Shown here: one piece after another, positions 53,158 through 62,530 of the stretch
Numbering within the stretch: the first letter of the stretch is position 1
How the letters are laid out: the number at the start of each line of letters is the position of its first letter
Assembly: GCF_900101015.1 (NCBI RefSeq)
Contig: NZ_FNFZ01000011.1
Location: forward strand, 1-64,000
Reading direction: 5' to 3'
Length of the DNA: 64,000 bases
From: Sarcina sp. DSM 11001
Lineage (GTDB): Bacteria > Bacillota > Clostridia > Lachnospirales > Lachnospiraceae
The notes under the pieces: generated by a model
Seen by the model: the letters and a program-made list of their open reading frames with translations, nothing else
Databases searched by the model: none
Told to the model about the DNA's origin: nothing
Translations under genes and position numbers: made by a program

Positions 53158-54195
53158 ATGGGAACATACGATAGCAGGAGATTGGATATTGCGATCCAGT
53201 ATATCAGACGCATGGCGGAGGGACGCAATCCGGTCAACAACAGGCCGGCGCCTGAAAATGAAGTTCTGACCAATGTCAATGTGAACAGATGCCTGAAATT
53301 TGTAGAAGAGATCCTGACCGATGTGCGCAGCGCCGGAGGGACAGTGGGCCTTGTTCAGAAGAGTTCTGCCGCGCGGAAACCTTCTATTGCCGAGATCTTT
53401 CCCTATGAGGTGCTGAGCGGTTTTAAATATGAGCAGGATCAGCAGATCTCTTATTTTTTAAAACAGGTCACAGGGCTGCTTCCTGAGGATCAGTCCATGA
53501 CGATCCAGGCGACGATGGTGACGGACTGGCTCAGGGAGAACGGATATCTGGAAAAGCGGATGTTCAAGGAGACCGGCAAGGAAAATTCTGTTCCCACAGA
53601 AAAAGGAATCGATCTCGGCCTGTACGCGGAGAAGGCCGGGGCTTTTCCCAATGAATATTACAGGGTCTATTACAACCAAAACGCCCAACAGTTCATTGTA
53701 GATAACCTGCGCCGGATCCTCACGGAAACTGCTGAAATCCGGGCAAGGAACCGGAGAGAGAAAAACAAGTCGGCTTTAAGCGAAAAGCAGAAAGCGCTGC
53801 AGCAGACAGGACCGGCAGAAAAGAAGATGCAGGAAGCTGCAGCTTCGCCGAGGAATGGAGAAGGAGAGAACCAGGCTTTTTCCGGCAGGAGCGGACTGGA
53901 AGACAATGCCAGATCCATCCGGGGAAGCGGTTTTGGACAGAAATCCGGATTCTCCGGCAGGGACGGGTTTAAGAACAATTCCGGAACCACCCGGGGGAAC
54001 GGCTTTGGACAGAAATCCGGATCCTCTGGCAGAGGCAGGGTTGAAGAAGATCCCGGCTTTGCCTCTCTGGTGTCCAGTATTCCTGCCGACTATACAGACT
54101 CACAGGGAGGCTGGTCAGATCCGGCAGCCTCAGATGCCTATGATTCCTTCATGGGGGAAGGCTGGGAAAGTGCGGATGACGGACTGCCGTGGTGA
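53158..54195 (+). CDS. Unrecognised conserved-type protein with a Gly/Ser repeat tail
   Basis: I do not recognise a named family. Residues 1-200 look globular and mostly helical (DSRRLDIAIQYIRRMAEGRN, RCLKFVEEILTDVRS, MVTDWLRENGYLEKR), the last having the feel of a winged-helix. The rest is a polar tail with repeats of GNGFGQKSGSSGRG type and an acidic end. There is no signal peptide or membrane segment. It is cytoplasmic by inference. Upstream, AGAAA-type repeats fill the gap to hydF. Its last 14 bp, including the stop, are duplicated. Confidence 0.8.
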   Translation: MGTYDSRRLDIAIQYIRRMAEGRNPVNNRPAPENEVLTNVNVNRCLKFVEEILTDVRSAGGTVGLVQKSSAARKPSIAEIFPYEVLSGFKYEQDQQISYFLKQVTGLLPEDQSMTIQATMVTDWLRENGYLEKRMFKETGKENSVPTEKGIDLGLYAEKAGAFPNEYYRVYYNQNAQQFIVDNLRRILTETAEIRARNRREKNKSALSEKQKALQQTGPAEKKMQEAAASPRNGEGENQAFSGRSGLEDNARSIRGSGFGQKSGFSGRDGFKNNSGTTRGNGFGQKSGSSGRGRVEEDPGFASLVSSIPADYTDSQGGWSDPAASDAYDSFMGEGWESADDGLPW

Positions 54196-54390
54196 GACTG
54201 CCGTGGTGCGGAACCAGTGAGGGAAGGCAGGAGGCTGTTTAAGGCAGTCCGGTAAGAGGATCACCATGACCAGGCCGGGAAGAGAATCACCGGGATCGGT
54301 TCAGGAAGAGAATCACCGGGACAGATTGACCAGGACAGATTGACCGGGACAGATCGGGAAGAAATACAGAAAGGAAATATCGGGAAAAGA
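54182..54390 (+). repeat. Stop-anchored 14-bp duplication and repeat-rich spacer
   Basis: GACTGCCGTGGTGA (ending in the stop codon) is repeated at 54196. Further on, AGAGAATCACCGGGA and ACAGATTGACCGGG repeat two to three times each before the aldolase-like gene. Confidence 0.75.
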
Positions 54391-55428
54391 ATGGCAGAGC
54401 AGAAACTATACTTTGAATGCGACTATATGAAGGGAGCGCATCCATCCATTTTAAACAGGATGGTGGAGACAAACAGGATGGCGACCATCGGATACGGGGT
54501 GGATGAGATATCCGAGTCGGCAAGGGCAAAAATCAGAAAAGCCTGCGGATGCGAAAATGCCATGGTGCAGTTTCTGGTGGGCGGTACGCAGACCAATGCA
54601 GTCGTGATCGACGCTTTCCTGCGTCCCTGGCAGGGAGTGATCGCGGCGCAGACAGGGCATATCAGCGTGCACGAAGCCGGTGCCATTGAAGCGGGCGGGC
54701 ACAAGGTCCTGACTCTGCCTTCAACCCGGGGGAAGATCTTTCCGGAGGAAGTGGAGCTCTATGTAAAAGATTTCTATCAGGATGCCAACCATGAGCATAT
54801 GGTCATGCCGGGCATGGTCTATCTGTCCCAGCCGACAGAGTACGGGACCCTGTACTCCCGGGAGGAGCTGGTACAGTTTCGAAGGGTATGCGACAAGTAT
54901 CACATGGCTCTCTATATTGACGGAGCCAGGCTTGCCTATGCGCTTGCCTGTCCGGAAAATACGGTCACGCTTTCCGACCTCGCAGCCTTATGCGATGCGT
55001 TTTACATAGGAGGCACCAAATGCGGGGCTCTGTTCGGCGAAGCTGTGGTGATCCCGGATCCGCAGCGGATCCCGGCATTTTTTACGCTCGTAAAGCAGCA
55101 TGGCGCTCTTCTCGCCAAGGGGAGGCTTCTCGGCATTCAGTTCGACACACTCTTTACTGATGATCTGTATATGGAGATCGGGAAGACCGCCATTGAGGCG
55201 GCAGGCCGCATTCAGGCTGCCCTTGTCCGGAAAGGCTACCGGCTGTGGCAGGAGTCCCCGACAAACCAGCTGTTTATCATCATGGAGAACAGCAGACTGG
55301 AAGAATTCGGCCGAAAAGTGGAATACAGCTTCTGGGAAAAGTACGATGATTCCCACACCGTGATCCGTCTGGTGACAGACTGGGGCACGACCCCTGAGGA
55401 GACAGAAGCCCTGATCAGTATTCTGTAA
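54391..55428 (+). CDS. Threonine aldolase-like PLP enzyme
   Basis: A fold-type I PLP enzyme of the beta-eliminating lyase/low-specificity threonine aldolase group, which splits L-threonine to glycine and acetaldehyde. YGVDEISESARAKIRKACG, VGGTQTNAVVIDAFL, GHISVHEAGAIEAGGHKV and YIDGARLAYALA are typical. The PLP lysine is in FYIGGTKCGALFGEA. Length is 345 residues. GGGAAAAGA is a weak ribosome site. The last 17 bp with the stop are duplicated (55416-55449). Confidence 0.9.
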   Translation: MAEQKLYFECDYMKGAHPSILNRMVETNRMATIGYGVDEISESARAKIRKACGCENAMVQFLVGGTQTNAVVIDAFLRPWQGVIAAQTGHISVHEAGAIEAGGHKVLTLPSTRGKIFPEEVELYVKDFYQDANHEHMVMPGMVYLSQPTEYGTLYSREELVQFRRVCDKYHMALYIDGARLAYALACPENTVTLSDLAALCDAFYIGGTKCGALFGEAVVIPDPQRIPAFFTLVKQHGALLAKGRLLGIQFDTLFTDDLYMEIGKTAIEAAGRIQAALVRKGYRLWQESPTNQLFIIMENSRLEEFGRKVEYSFWEKYDDSHTVIRLVTDWGTTPEETEALISIL

Positions 55429-55449
55429 TGACCAGTATGCTGTATGATC
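55416..55449 (+). repeat. 17-bp duplication across the aldolase-like stop
   Basis: CAGTATTCTGTAATGAC is followed directly by CAGTATGCTGTATGATC. The true stop TAA is in the first unit. Confidence 0.75.
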
Positions 55450-55490
55450 CTTAATTGTAAAAGAAAGCTTAGAATCGGAGACATCAGACT

Positions 55491-56264
55491 ATGAGATCCA
55501 TTCCTTTTTTCGATGATCATTACCCTGTCCGGACTGTTTTTACGGGCAAAAAAGATATCCATCAATGTGACGGCAGGGATGTTCCTCCCGACGTGGAAGA
55601 GTTCAGTGCCTTTATGAATATGCCTCTGCGGAGGATGCTGTTCGCGAAAGAAGCGCACTCAGGCAGTGTTTGTGTCGTGACAGAGCAGGATCCTGAGGGA
55701 AGGTTTGTTTATACGGACGAGACCTGGTCGGTCAAGCCGCCCGGAGGATATGACAGTGTGATCACCGATATTCCGGAGATCCTGCTCTGCCTGCGCACAG
55801 CGGACTGTATTCCAGTGTTTTTATATGATCCGGCCGGACGGGTCATAGCCATGGCGCACAGCGGCTGGCGCGGGACCTGCAGCGGCATTTCGGTCAATAC
55901 AGTCTGCGCGATGGAAAAACTGTTCGGAACAGACCCGGGGCAGGTGATCGCCGCCTTTGGACCCTGCGTTTGCGGAAACTGTTACGAAGTGGGGCCAGAG
56001 CTTTTAGAGGATTTCTCAAAACGGTTTTCTGCTGACGAACGGAGGATTTTTTTCCGGCCAAAGGGAAAAGACAAATATCATCTGGATGTCAAGGGGGCGG
56101 TCAGAACAGACCTGCTTCGTCTGGGAGTAAAGCCGGAAAATATGTATGACACTGGGATCTGCACTTATGAAAACGATGGCTTCGCATCCTACCGGAGGGA
56201 CGGCTGGGCCCCGCCCGAGAAGCAGATGATCTCAGGAATTGCCTTGAAAAATGAGAATAGATAA
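55491..56264 (+). CDS. pgeF: PgeF/YfiH-family (laccase-domain) protein
   Basis: The DUF152/COG1496 family includes purine nucleoside phosphorylase/adenosine deaminase activities (human LACC1-like) and the E. coli peptidoglycan editing factor. Metal ligands and motifs are visible: AKEAHSGSV, TADCIPVFLYDPAGR, MAHSGWRGT and GPCVCGNCYEVGPEL. Length is 257 residues. The usual second-position Gln-Val-His reads KEAHS here, still keeping the His. It is a single gene between the aldolase-like and the acidic membrane protein genes. Confidence 0.88.
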   Translation: MRSIPFFDDHYPVRTVFTGKKDIHQCDGRDVPPDVEEFSAFMNMPLRRMLFAKEAHSGSVCVVTEQDPEGRFVYTDETWSVKPPGGYDSVITDIPEILLCLRTADCIPVFLYDPAGRVIAMAHSGWRGTCSGISVNTVCAMEKLFGTDPGQVIAAFGPCVCGNCYEVGPELLEDFSKRFSADERRIFFRPKGKDKYHLDVKGAVRTDLLRLGVKPENMYDTGICTYENDGFASYRRDGWAPPEKQMISGIALKNENR

Positions 56265-56468
56265 AAAGAGGGCGGAAAAGGGAAAACATACGATCAATCC
56301 CTGTTTGTTCATGTCATTTTATTCTTTTATTTTCCGGGGAAATAGAGTAGTATTATTAAAGAGACTTGCCGCAACACTGTATCCGATCTCTCTTTCGGGC
56401 CTGTGGCTGGGATCTGATCAATATGGTACTGCAAACCTGGATCGTTGAATGTTCGATGGAGGACAAAA

Positions 56469-57329
56469 ATGAGCAGATTAGGAAGACTGTTATTTGGATG
56501 TACTGTACTGGGTGTAGCGGCTGCGACTGTCTACTATTATCTGGAAGAGAATGTAAAAGAATCCGTCTGTGACGAAGATGATGATCTCTTTGATGATGAT
56601 TTTGAGGAAGTTGGGGATGAGGAAGAAGACGCTTCCGAAGACGATGCTTCTGAAGAGGAACCTGCGGATGAGCAGGAGGATGAGGCAGAAGCTGTAAAAG
56701 CGGAAGAGGCCGCATCAAGAGTGAAGGCTGTTGCCTCCAGGACCTATACGACAATAAAGAACGGATCTACTCAGGCTTACACCCGCATCAAGCAGGCGAT
56801 CGGACCCAAGGGTGAGACAGTACTTGAGGTTGTCGGAGAGACTGCCGGAAAGGTCAAGGATGTATTCGCGGACGGCGCCGTCAAGGTAAAGGATATTCTG
56901 AAGGAGTCTGATGAAGATCTGGACGATGAAGATCTGGACGACGAGGACTTCGAAGAAGTCGGCGAAGAGCTCGATGAAGCAGAAGCCGAGGCAGTCGACG
57001 AAGCGGTTGCCGATGAGCTTGCTGAAGAAGAAGTAAAAGAGGACATGGCTGAAGCGGCTCAGGAAGCTGCGGCTGAGACTGTGGACGCGGCCGTAGAGGC
57101 AGCTGCCGAGGTCGAAAAGGCGGCTGACGAGGCGGCTGTCGCGGCGGAGACGAAAGCAGCAGAGGAAGCTGCAGAGACTGTGGCGGAAGCGGCAGGAGAA
57201 GCAGAAGCGGCGGCAGCAGAAGCAGCGACAGAGACTGCCGGGGACGTGAAGGAAGCGGCGGCGGAAGCAGCTTCTGACATCGCAGAGAAATTTGAGCAGA
57301 AACCGGACAAGGTAGAAGAGCTCCTGTGA
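56469..57329 (+). CDS. Membrane-anchored acidic, Ala/Glu-rich protein
   Basis: An unrecognised 286-residue protein. It starts MSRLGRLLFGCTVLGVAAAT, one hydrophobic anchor, then a very acidic stretch (DEDDDLFDDDFEEVGDEEED). A basic helical part (ASRVKAVASRTYTTIKNGST) and a Val/Lys segment like YtxH/apolipoprotein-type amphipathic helices follow. From about residue 185 it is almost wholly Ala, Glu, Asp and Val, probably one long charged helix. The second acidic block (LDDEDLDDEDFEEVGEE) repeats the first. GGAGG lies before ATG 56469. It is probably surface- or membrane-associated; no function is proposed. Confidence 0.75.
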   Translation: MSRLGRLLFGCTVLGVAAATVYYYLEENVKESVCDEDDDLFDDDFEEVGDEEEDASEDDASEEEPADEQEDEAEAVKAEEAASRVKAVASRTYTTIKNGSTQAYTRIKQAIGPKGETVLEVVGETAGKVKDVFADGAVKVKDILKESDEDLDDEDLDDEDFEEVGEELDEAEAEAVDEAVADELAEEEVKEDMAEAAQEAAAETVDAAVEAAAEVEKAADEAAVAAETKAAEEAAETVAEAAGEAEAAAAEAATETAGDVKEAAAEAASDIAEKFEQKPDKVEELL

Positions 57330-57452
57330 TGATCTGCCGGTTATGGACCGGTTTTTACGAGATTAAAACAGCCATAAAAACAGCCATAACGGAATCAGAC
57401 CAGTTTTAATTGAAACAATCATTTTTATAAAAATTAACAATAACAATTTTAT

Positions 57453-57486
57453 AAAAAGAGCTGCCCATTGCCAGGCAGCTCTTTTT
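57453..57486. terminator. Bidirectional terminator between convergent genes
   Basis: AAAAAGAGCTGCC pairs perfectly with its complement across an 8-nt loop, with A- and T-runs outside. It serves the acidic membrane protein gene on + and citrate synthase on -. Confidence 0.93.
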
Positions 57487-57518
57487 TAAAAGATTTTAAA
57501 TTGTTTTTCCGAAGTCAG

Positions 57519-58883
57519 TTACCTGCGCTCACTCATGGGAACAAATTCCATGGTCTCGCCGACATATTTGGTGGCAGGACGCATGATACGGCCGTCATAG
57601 AGCTTGTTCTCCAGGTTATGGGCGACCCAGCCGGCGACACGCGCCGTGGCAAACAGAGGGGTGAACAGTTCTTCCGGAATTCCCAGCATATGATAAGCCA
57701 GGCCGGAATAGAAGTCGACATTGGTGGGGATCATTGTTCCCCTGCGCTCCATGATGACCTCCTTGACAACATCCTCAAACAGTTTGTAGAAGGTAAATTT
57801 GTACATGCAGCCCTGCTTTTCCGCGAGCCCGCGGCACAGCTTTCGCAATATCTCCGCACGGGGATCGGTCATGGTATAGACAGCGTGGCCGAAGCCATAG
57901 ATCAGGCCGCTGTAGTCATAGTAGTCCTTATCCAGGATCCGCTCGACGATGGACTTGAGCTGGTCCTTGTTCGCCGTGTAATCCGTATCCGCGATGACCT
58001 GGCGCATCATGCGTGCCACCGAGATATTCGCACCGCCATGCTTGGGTCCCTTGAGTGAGCCGATTGAAGCACTGAGGGCGGAATAGAGGTCTGTCCCGGT
58101 GGATCCCACAACGACGTTTGTGAAGGTGGAGTTGTTACCGCCGCCGTGATCCGCGTGGATCAGAAGGATCGCGTCAAGCAGGTTCGCCTCCATGTTTGTG
58201 AAAGAGCCGTCGGGACGGAGCATATACAGGATATTTTCCGCCATGGAATACTCGGGGCGGGGATAATGGATGATCAGGGAGCTCCGGTCGAAGGAATGGA
58301 CCTTTGTATAGTAGGCATAGCAGCCCAGGGCAGGGAACTTTGCGATCAGATTGATCCCCTTGAGGAGATTCTGATAGACGTCTGTCTCATCCGGATTATC
58401 ATCATAGTTGTAGAGGGAGAGAACAGCGGACTGGAGCTTGTTCATCAGGTTGCGGGCGGGCTTGAGCAGCAGCTCATTCGCAAGGAAGCTCTCGGGCAGA
58501 TCGTAGCGGAGAGAGAGACAGGTCTTGAAATTCTCGAACTCCTCTCTGTCCGGCAGATAACCGAAAAGAAGCAGGAAACAGGTCTCCTCAAACCCGAAAT
58601 TTTTCTGGCGGTTCTTGATCAGGTCGCGGATCGAATATCCGCGGAAGAGCAGATCGCCTTCACAGGGAATGACATGGTAATTCTCATCCATGGTATAACC
58701 GATGACATCCGAGATCTTGGTGAGCCCGATCCGGACGCCGGTTCCGTCGTCGTTTCGCAGTCCCTTCTTTACATTATATTCATTAAACAGATTGTTCGGG
58801 ATATCTGTATAATTTGACGAACGTCCGAAATAGCGGGCAAGAATACTGTCATCGTTAAAGCGGGCGGTTTTAAATACGCGCAT
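57519..58883 (-). CDS. Citrate synthase
   Basis: Condenses acetyl-CoA and oxaloacetate to citrate. The 454-residue protein has the catalytic histidines in LIHADHGGGNNSTFT and GFGHAVYTMTDPRA, with GPKHGGANISVARM between and NVDFYSGLAYHML carrying the active-site Asp. It is the longer form common in Clostridia. AAAGGAGCAGT stands just before the ATG on the minus strand. It is the only well-supported minus-strand gene in the window, transcribed toward the shared terminator. The 2-methylcitrate variant cannot be excluded. Confidence 0.93.
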   Translation of the reverse strand: MRVFKTARFNDDSILARYFGRSSNYTDIPNNLFNEYNVKKGLRNDDGTGVRIGLTKISDVIGYTMDENYHVIPCEGDLLFRGYSIRDLIKNRQKNFGFEETCFLLLFGYLPDREEFENFKTCLSLRYDLPESFLANELLLKPARNLMNKLQSAVLSLYNYDDNPDETDVYQNLLKGINLIAKFPALGCYAYYTKVHSFDRSSLIIHYPRPEYSMAENILYMLRPDGSFTNMEANLLDAILLIHADHGGGNNSTFTNVVVGSTGTDLYSALSASIGSLKGPKHGGANISVARMMRQVIADTDYTANKDQLKSIVERILDKDYYDYSGLIYGFGHAVYTMTDPRAEILRKLCRGLAEKQGCMYKFTFYKLFEDVVKEVIMERRGTMIPTNVDFYSGLAYHMLGIPEELFTPLFATARVAGWVAHNLENKLYDGRIMRPATKYVGETMEFVPMSERR

Positions 58884-59000
58884 ACTGCTCCTTTCAAAAG
58901 GAAATACTATTGTTTACAGGTAACGATCTATAACGAAAGGCCCGGAGCAGCTATACAGCTCATCGGACTTATTGTATACACGGATGCATTTGATTTAACG

Positions 59001-59029
59001 ATTATACCATGATGTTGCAAAAAGTCCAA
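59001..59029 (-). promoter_or_regulatory. Citrate synthase promoter
   Basis: On the minus strand TTGGAC (59029-59024) and a perfect TATAAT (59006-59001) are 17 bp apart, with a TGG extension. The leader of ~110 nt to the ATG has no recognised riboswitch. Confidence 0.82.
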
Positions 59030-59207
59030 ACAATTTTTTGCGGGCGGGAAGACAGGACGGGGAGGCTGCCCTCCTTTGCTCCGCCCTTATCCCGCCCTTA
59101 TCCCTTTCGCCCGGGCTTTTCATACTATGCTGTTTTATGATAATATATTGTAGGATATGTGCGGCGGGGAGCCGGGTATTGGGCAGCATGGAAAGGAAGA
59201 TGGGAAC

Positions 59208-59528
59208 ATGACTTGCAAAACTTTTTCGGGCATGATCAGTTCTTTTCTCTCGGGAACGCTGGAGGATGATTCTCTGCGGGAGTTTCTCGAGCATTATGAT
59301 AAATGTGAGAACTGCCGGGAGGAGGTGGAGATCCAGTATCTGGTCAGCAGGGCTTTTGATCACAGGAAGGAAAAAGAAGTGATCAACCTCTCCAGAGATC
59401 TTCCTGCTCTCGTTGAGAAAGAAAGGAGCAGTATGGTTTTCCGCTCCCGTCTGGGTTATACCGCCTATACGCTGGAGATTCTCACGATACTTCTGGTGCT
59501 TATGACGGTTTTTATTTTTCTGAGATAG
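59208..59528 (+). CDS. Zinc-finger anti-sigma-like membrane protein
   Basis: A 106-residue protein. The N-terminus MTCKTFSGMISSFLSG leads to a HYDKCENC motif, which with the early Cys matches the zinc-binding HxxxCxxC of ZAS/zf-HC2 anti-sigma factors. One C-terminal membrane segment (TAYTLEILTILLVLMTVFIF) anchors it. No ECF sigma gene is adjacent, so the partner is unknown. An in-frame ATG at 59157 would add 17 residues; the GGAAGATGGGAAC tract supports 59208. It could also be a generic zinc-finger membrane protein without a sigma partner. Confidence 0.75.
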   Translation: MTCKTFSGMISSFLSGTLEDDSLREFLEHYDKCENCREEVEIQYLVSRAFDHRKEKEVINLSRDLPALVEKERSSMVFRSRLGYTAYTLEILTILLVLMTVFIFLR

Positions 59529-59667
59529 AGACCTGATTTCCGAGGTATTTTCAAGGTATTTTTGAGATAATTTTGAGGATTTTTGAGTTATTTTTTGAGA
59601 TATTTTGATTCGATTTTTTTGAGATAAAAGTATTTTTGAGATATTTGATATAAAGGAAGAAACCATC
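59529..59667 (+). repeat. T-rich degenerate repeats upstream of polA
   Basis: Variants of GAGGTATTTTTGAGATATTTT recur seven or eight times with an 11-17-bp period, ending at the polA ribosome site (AAAGGAAG). No terminator hairpin is visible. Confidence 0.7.
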
Positions 59668-62526
59668 ATGAACACTATAACAGGAGCAGGCGGGTCGTCT
59701 GCCGGAAAAAAGCTGCTGCTGGTCGACGGGCACAGTATTCTGAACCGCGCGTTTTACGGAATGCCGGATCTGACGAATGCGAAGGGTGTCCACACGGGTG
59801 CCGTATACGGCTTTTTGAATATTCTTTTCAGCCAGATCGATGAGCTGCAGCCGGATTATCTGACCGTGGCTTTTGATGTCCATGCGCCGACCTTCCGCCA
59901 TGAGGCTTATGCCGAATACAAGGGGACACGCAAATCCATGCCGGAGGAGCTCCGGGAACAGGTTCCCCTGATGAAAAAAATGCTCACAGCTATGGGGATC
60001 CCCATCTGCGAGCAGGCCGGGCTGGAGGCTGATGACATTCTGGGCACTCTCGCGAAAAAGGCGCAGGCCGTGGATATGGATGTCGTCCTTTTATCCGGCG
60101 ACCGGGACCTTCTACAGATCGCGACGGACCGGATCTGTATCCGGATCCCCCGCACCCGCAAGGGGCAGACGGTGATCGATGATTTCAGGGAGGCGCAGGT
60201 CCTGGAGACCTACGGAGTCACTCCTCTGCAGTTTATCGAGGTCAAGGCTCTGATGGGAGACGCTTCGGACAACATTCCCGGTGTTCCCAAGGTGGGAGAG
60301 AAGACAGCGACCCAGCTGATCCGGGAGTTTGGCTCAGTGGACGGCGTCTATGAGCATCTGGATGAGGTCAAAAAGCCTGCTCTGCACAAAACTCTTGCTG
60401 AAAATGAAGATAAGGCCCGTATGAGCCTGTTCCTGGCTGCCATCAAGACGGACTGCGATGTGGAGCTGGATATGGAGAAAGCCGCTGCAGGCGGGTACTA
60501 TACGAAAGAAGCCTTTGAGCTGTGCACAGAACTGGGCTTCAAAAATATCCTGCCCCGCTTTGACAGGGATGTCGTGGAAGAGACAGCCGGCGGGTTTGAG
60601 CCCCTTGAGATCGTTGAGGAGAAAGCCCTTGCTCAGATGAAAGACACCCTGCTCTCCGAGATCCGGAGCGGTCAGGAAATGGTCATCGGTGTGTGGCCGG
60701 TCCTGGACTTCCCGGGTTACGGGATGGAAAGCCCGGCTGTCCTGACCGGTGTCGGGATCTCATCTTCACCTGCCGGCGCAAAGAGCGCGGACGGGAACTG
60801 GTTTATCCGGACAGACGGTGCCGGTGAGAACAATGCGGCAGTTCTCTCCTTTTTAAAGGAACTCAGGACCGCAGTCAGGGAGAGCAGCACGGCTTCTGAT
60901 TCAAGGGAGACCAGTGCAGCTTCTGATTTAAAGGAAAGCAGCGCAGCTTCTGAATCAAAGGAAAACACGGGTTCAATGCTCGCGGTTTTCGGCCAGAAAG
61001 GCCATATGTTCCTGTGGGGGATCGACGCTGAGGCGGAGTTCTCCGAAGGGATCCGCATGGAGGGGATCCTGGACCTGCTGGTAGGCAGTTATCTGGTCAA
61101 TCCGCTCAAGAGCGATTATGAGATTGAAGATGTGGCGAGTGAGTATCTGGGTATCAGCCTTCAGGGCGCAAAGAGCCTTTTTGGCAAAAAGACCTGGGCC
61201 CGGGCATTCGGCGAGGAGCCTGGCGCGGTCATAAGCTATGCCTGCCGTGCTGCGGACGCCATCAGACAGGCTGCGCCGCTTGTCCGCAGTAAACTGCAGG
61301 ACAGCGGGATGTGGGAGCTTTACACGCAGATCGAACGCCCCCTGACCTTCATCCTCTCGGATATGGAAAGCCTCGGTATCCGCATCCAGCCTGAGGCGCT
61401 CAAGGCCTACAGTGACAGCCTCGGAGGCCGGATCGATGAGCTGGAGCAGCAGATCTACCGCGAGACGGGAGAGACCTTCAACATCGCCTCCCCCAAACAG
61501 CTCGGCGAGGTGCTATTTGAAAAAATGGGCCTGCCGGGCGGAAAAAAGACAAAAACAGGGTATTCTACGGCAGCGGGGGTCCTCGAAAAACTCGCGCCGG
61601 ACTATCCTGTCGTCAATGATATTCTGGAATACAGAGGCCTGACCAAACTCCGCTCGACCTACGCGGACGGCCTGATGGCCTATGTGGCGGATGACCGCCG
61701 GATCCACACGACCCTGAGGCAGACGATCACAGCCACAGGGCGCATCAGCTCGACAGACCCCAATCTCCAGAATATCCCCATGAAGACAGACCTGGGCAGG
61801 CAGATTCGCAAAGCTTTTATCCCCCGTGAGGGTTATACCTTTACAGATGCTGATTATTCCCAGATCGAGCTGAGGATCCTCGCTCATATGTCGGGGGATC
61901 CCGGGCTCATTGAAGCTTACCGGGAAAATGAAGATATCCACCGGATCACAGCCTCCAAGGTCTTCCATACTCCTATCGATGAGGTGACCCCGCTCCAGCG
62001 AAGAAATGCCAAGGCGGTCAATTTCGGGATCGTGTACGGCATCAGCTCTTTCGGACTCTCCCAGGGACTTTCCATTTCCAGGGCGGAGGCGGCGGAATAC
62101 ATAAAAGCCTATTTCAAGACCTATCCGGGAATCAAGATCTTCCTGGACGGACTTGTCTCCTCCGCAAAAAAAGAAGGATACGCGATCACCATGTACGGCC
62201 GGCGGCGCCCCGTTCCGGAGCTCTCCTCCAGCAACTTCATGCAGCGGTCTTTCGGGGAGAGGGTCGCCATGAATTCACCCATCCAGGGTTCCGCGGCGGA
62301 CATCATGAAAATAGCCATGATCCGGGTGTGGGAGAGGCTTGAGAGGGAGAAACTGCAGTCCAGGCTGATCCTCCAGATCCATGACGAATTGCTGATCGAG
62401 ACCGCCCCCGGGGAAGAGGAGACGGTCCGCCGCATCCTTGAAGAGGAGATGGAACATGCGGCAGACCTGTCCGTACGTCTCGAGACAGATGTGCACAGCG
62501 GAGCGGACTGGTATATGGCAAAATAA
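59668..62526 (+). CDS. polA: DNA polymerase I
   Basis: Repair and Okazaki-fragment polymerase. The 5' nuclease domain opens LLLVDGHSILNRAFYGMPDL and has the GDASDNIPGVPKVGEKTA segment. A central 3'-5' exonuclease-like domain lacks clear catalytic acidic motifs, as in many Gram-positives. The polymerase domain has TGRISSTDPNLQNIP, DYSQIELRILAHMSGD (motif A), RRNAKAVNFGIVYGIS and HDELLIE (motif C). At 952 residues it is longer than usual. A Ser/Ala/Glu repeat insertion (about residues 405-435) lies in the exonuclease-like domain. Confidence 0.96.
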   Translation: MNTITGAGGSSAGKKLLLVDGHSILNRAFYGMPDLTNAKGVHTGAVYGFLNILFSQIDELQPDYLTVAFDVHAPTFRHEAYAEYKGTRKSMPEELREQVPLMKKMLTAMGIPICEQAGLEADDILGTLAKKAQAVDMDVVLLSGDRDLLQIATDRICIRIPRTRKGQTVIDDFREAQVLETYGVTPLQFIEVKALMGDASDNIPGVPKVGEKTATQLIREFGSVDGVYEHLDEVKKPALHKTLAENEDKARMSLFLAAIKTDCDVELDMEKAAAGGYYTKEAFELCTELGFKNILPRFDRDVVEETAGGFEPLEIVEEKALAQMKDTLLSEIRSGQEMVIGVWPVLDFPGYGMESPAVLTGVGISSSPAGAKSADGNWFIRTDGAGENNAAVLSFLKELRTAVRESSTASDSRETSAASDLKESSAASESKENTGSMLAVFGQKGHMFLWGIDAEAEFSEGIRMEGILDLLVGSYLVNPLKSDYEIEDVASEYLGISLQGAKSLFGKKTWARAFGEEPGAVISYACRAADAIRQAAPLVRSKLQDSGMWELYTQIERPLTFILSDMESLGIRIQPEALKAYSDSLGGRIDELEQQIYRETGETFNIASPKQLGEVLFEKMGLPGGKKTKTGYSTAAGVLEKLAPDYPVVNDILEYRGLTKLRSTYADGLMAYVADDRRIHTTLRQTITATGRISSTDPNLQNIPMKTDLGRQIRKAFIPREGYTFTDADYSQIELRILAHMSGDPGLIEAYRENEDIHRITASKVFHTPIDEVTPLQRRNAKAVNFGIVYGISSFGLSQGLSISRAEAAEYIKAYFKTYPGIKIFLDGLVSSAKKEGYAITMYGRRRPVPELSSSNFMQRSFGERVAMNSPIQGSAADIMKIAMIRVWERLEREKLQSRLILQIHDELLIETAPGEEETVRRILEEEMEHAADLSVRLETDVHSGADWYMAK

Positions 62527-62530
62527 AAAG

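Noticed and set aside
57468-58817. Plus-strand ORFs inside the citrate synthase region
   Set aside because: They lie opposite a gene with all citrate synthase motifs, have no ribosome sites and no recognisable domains.
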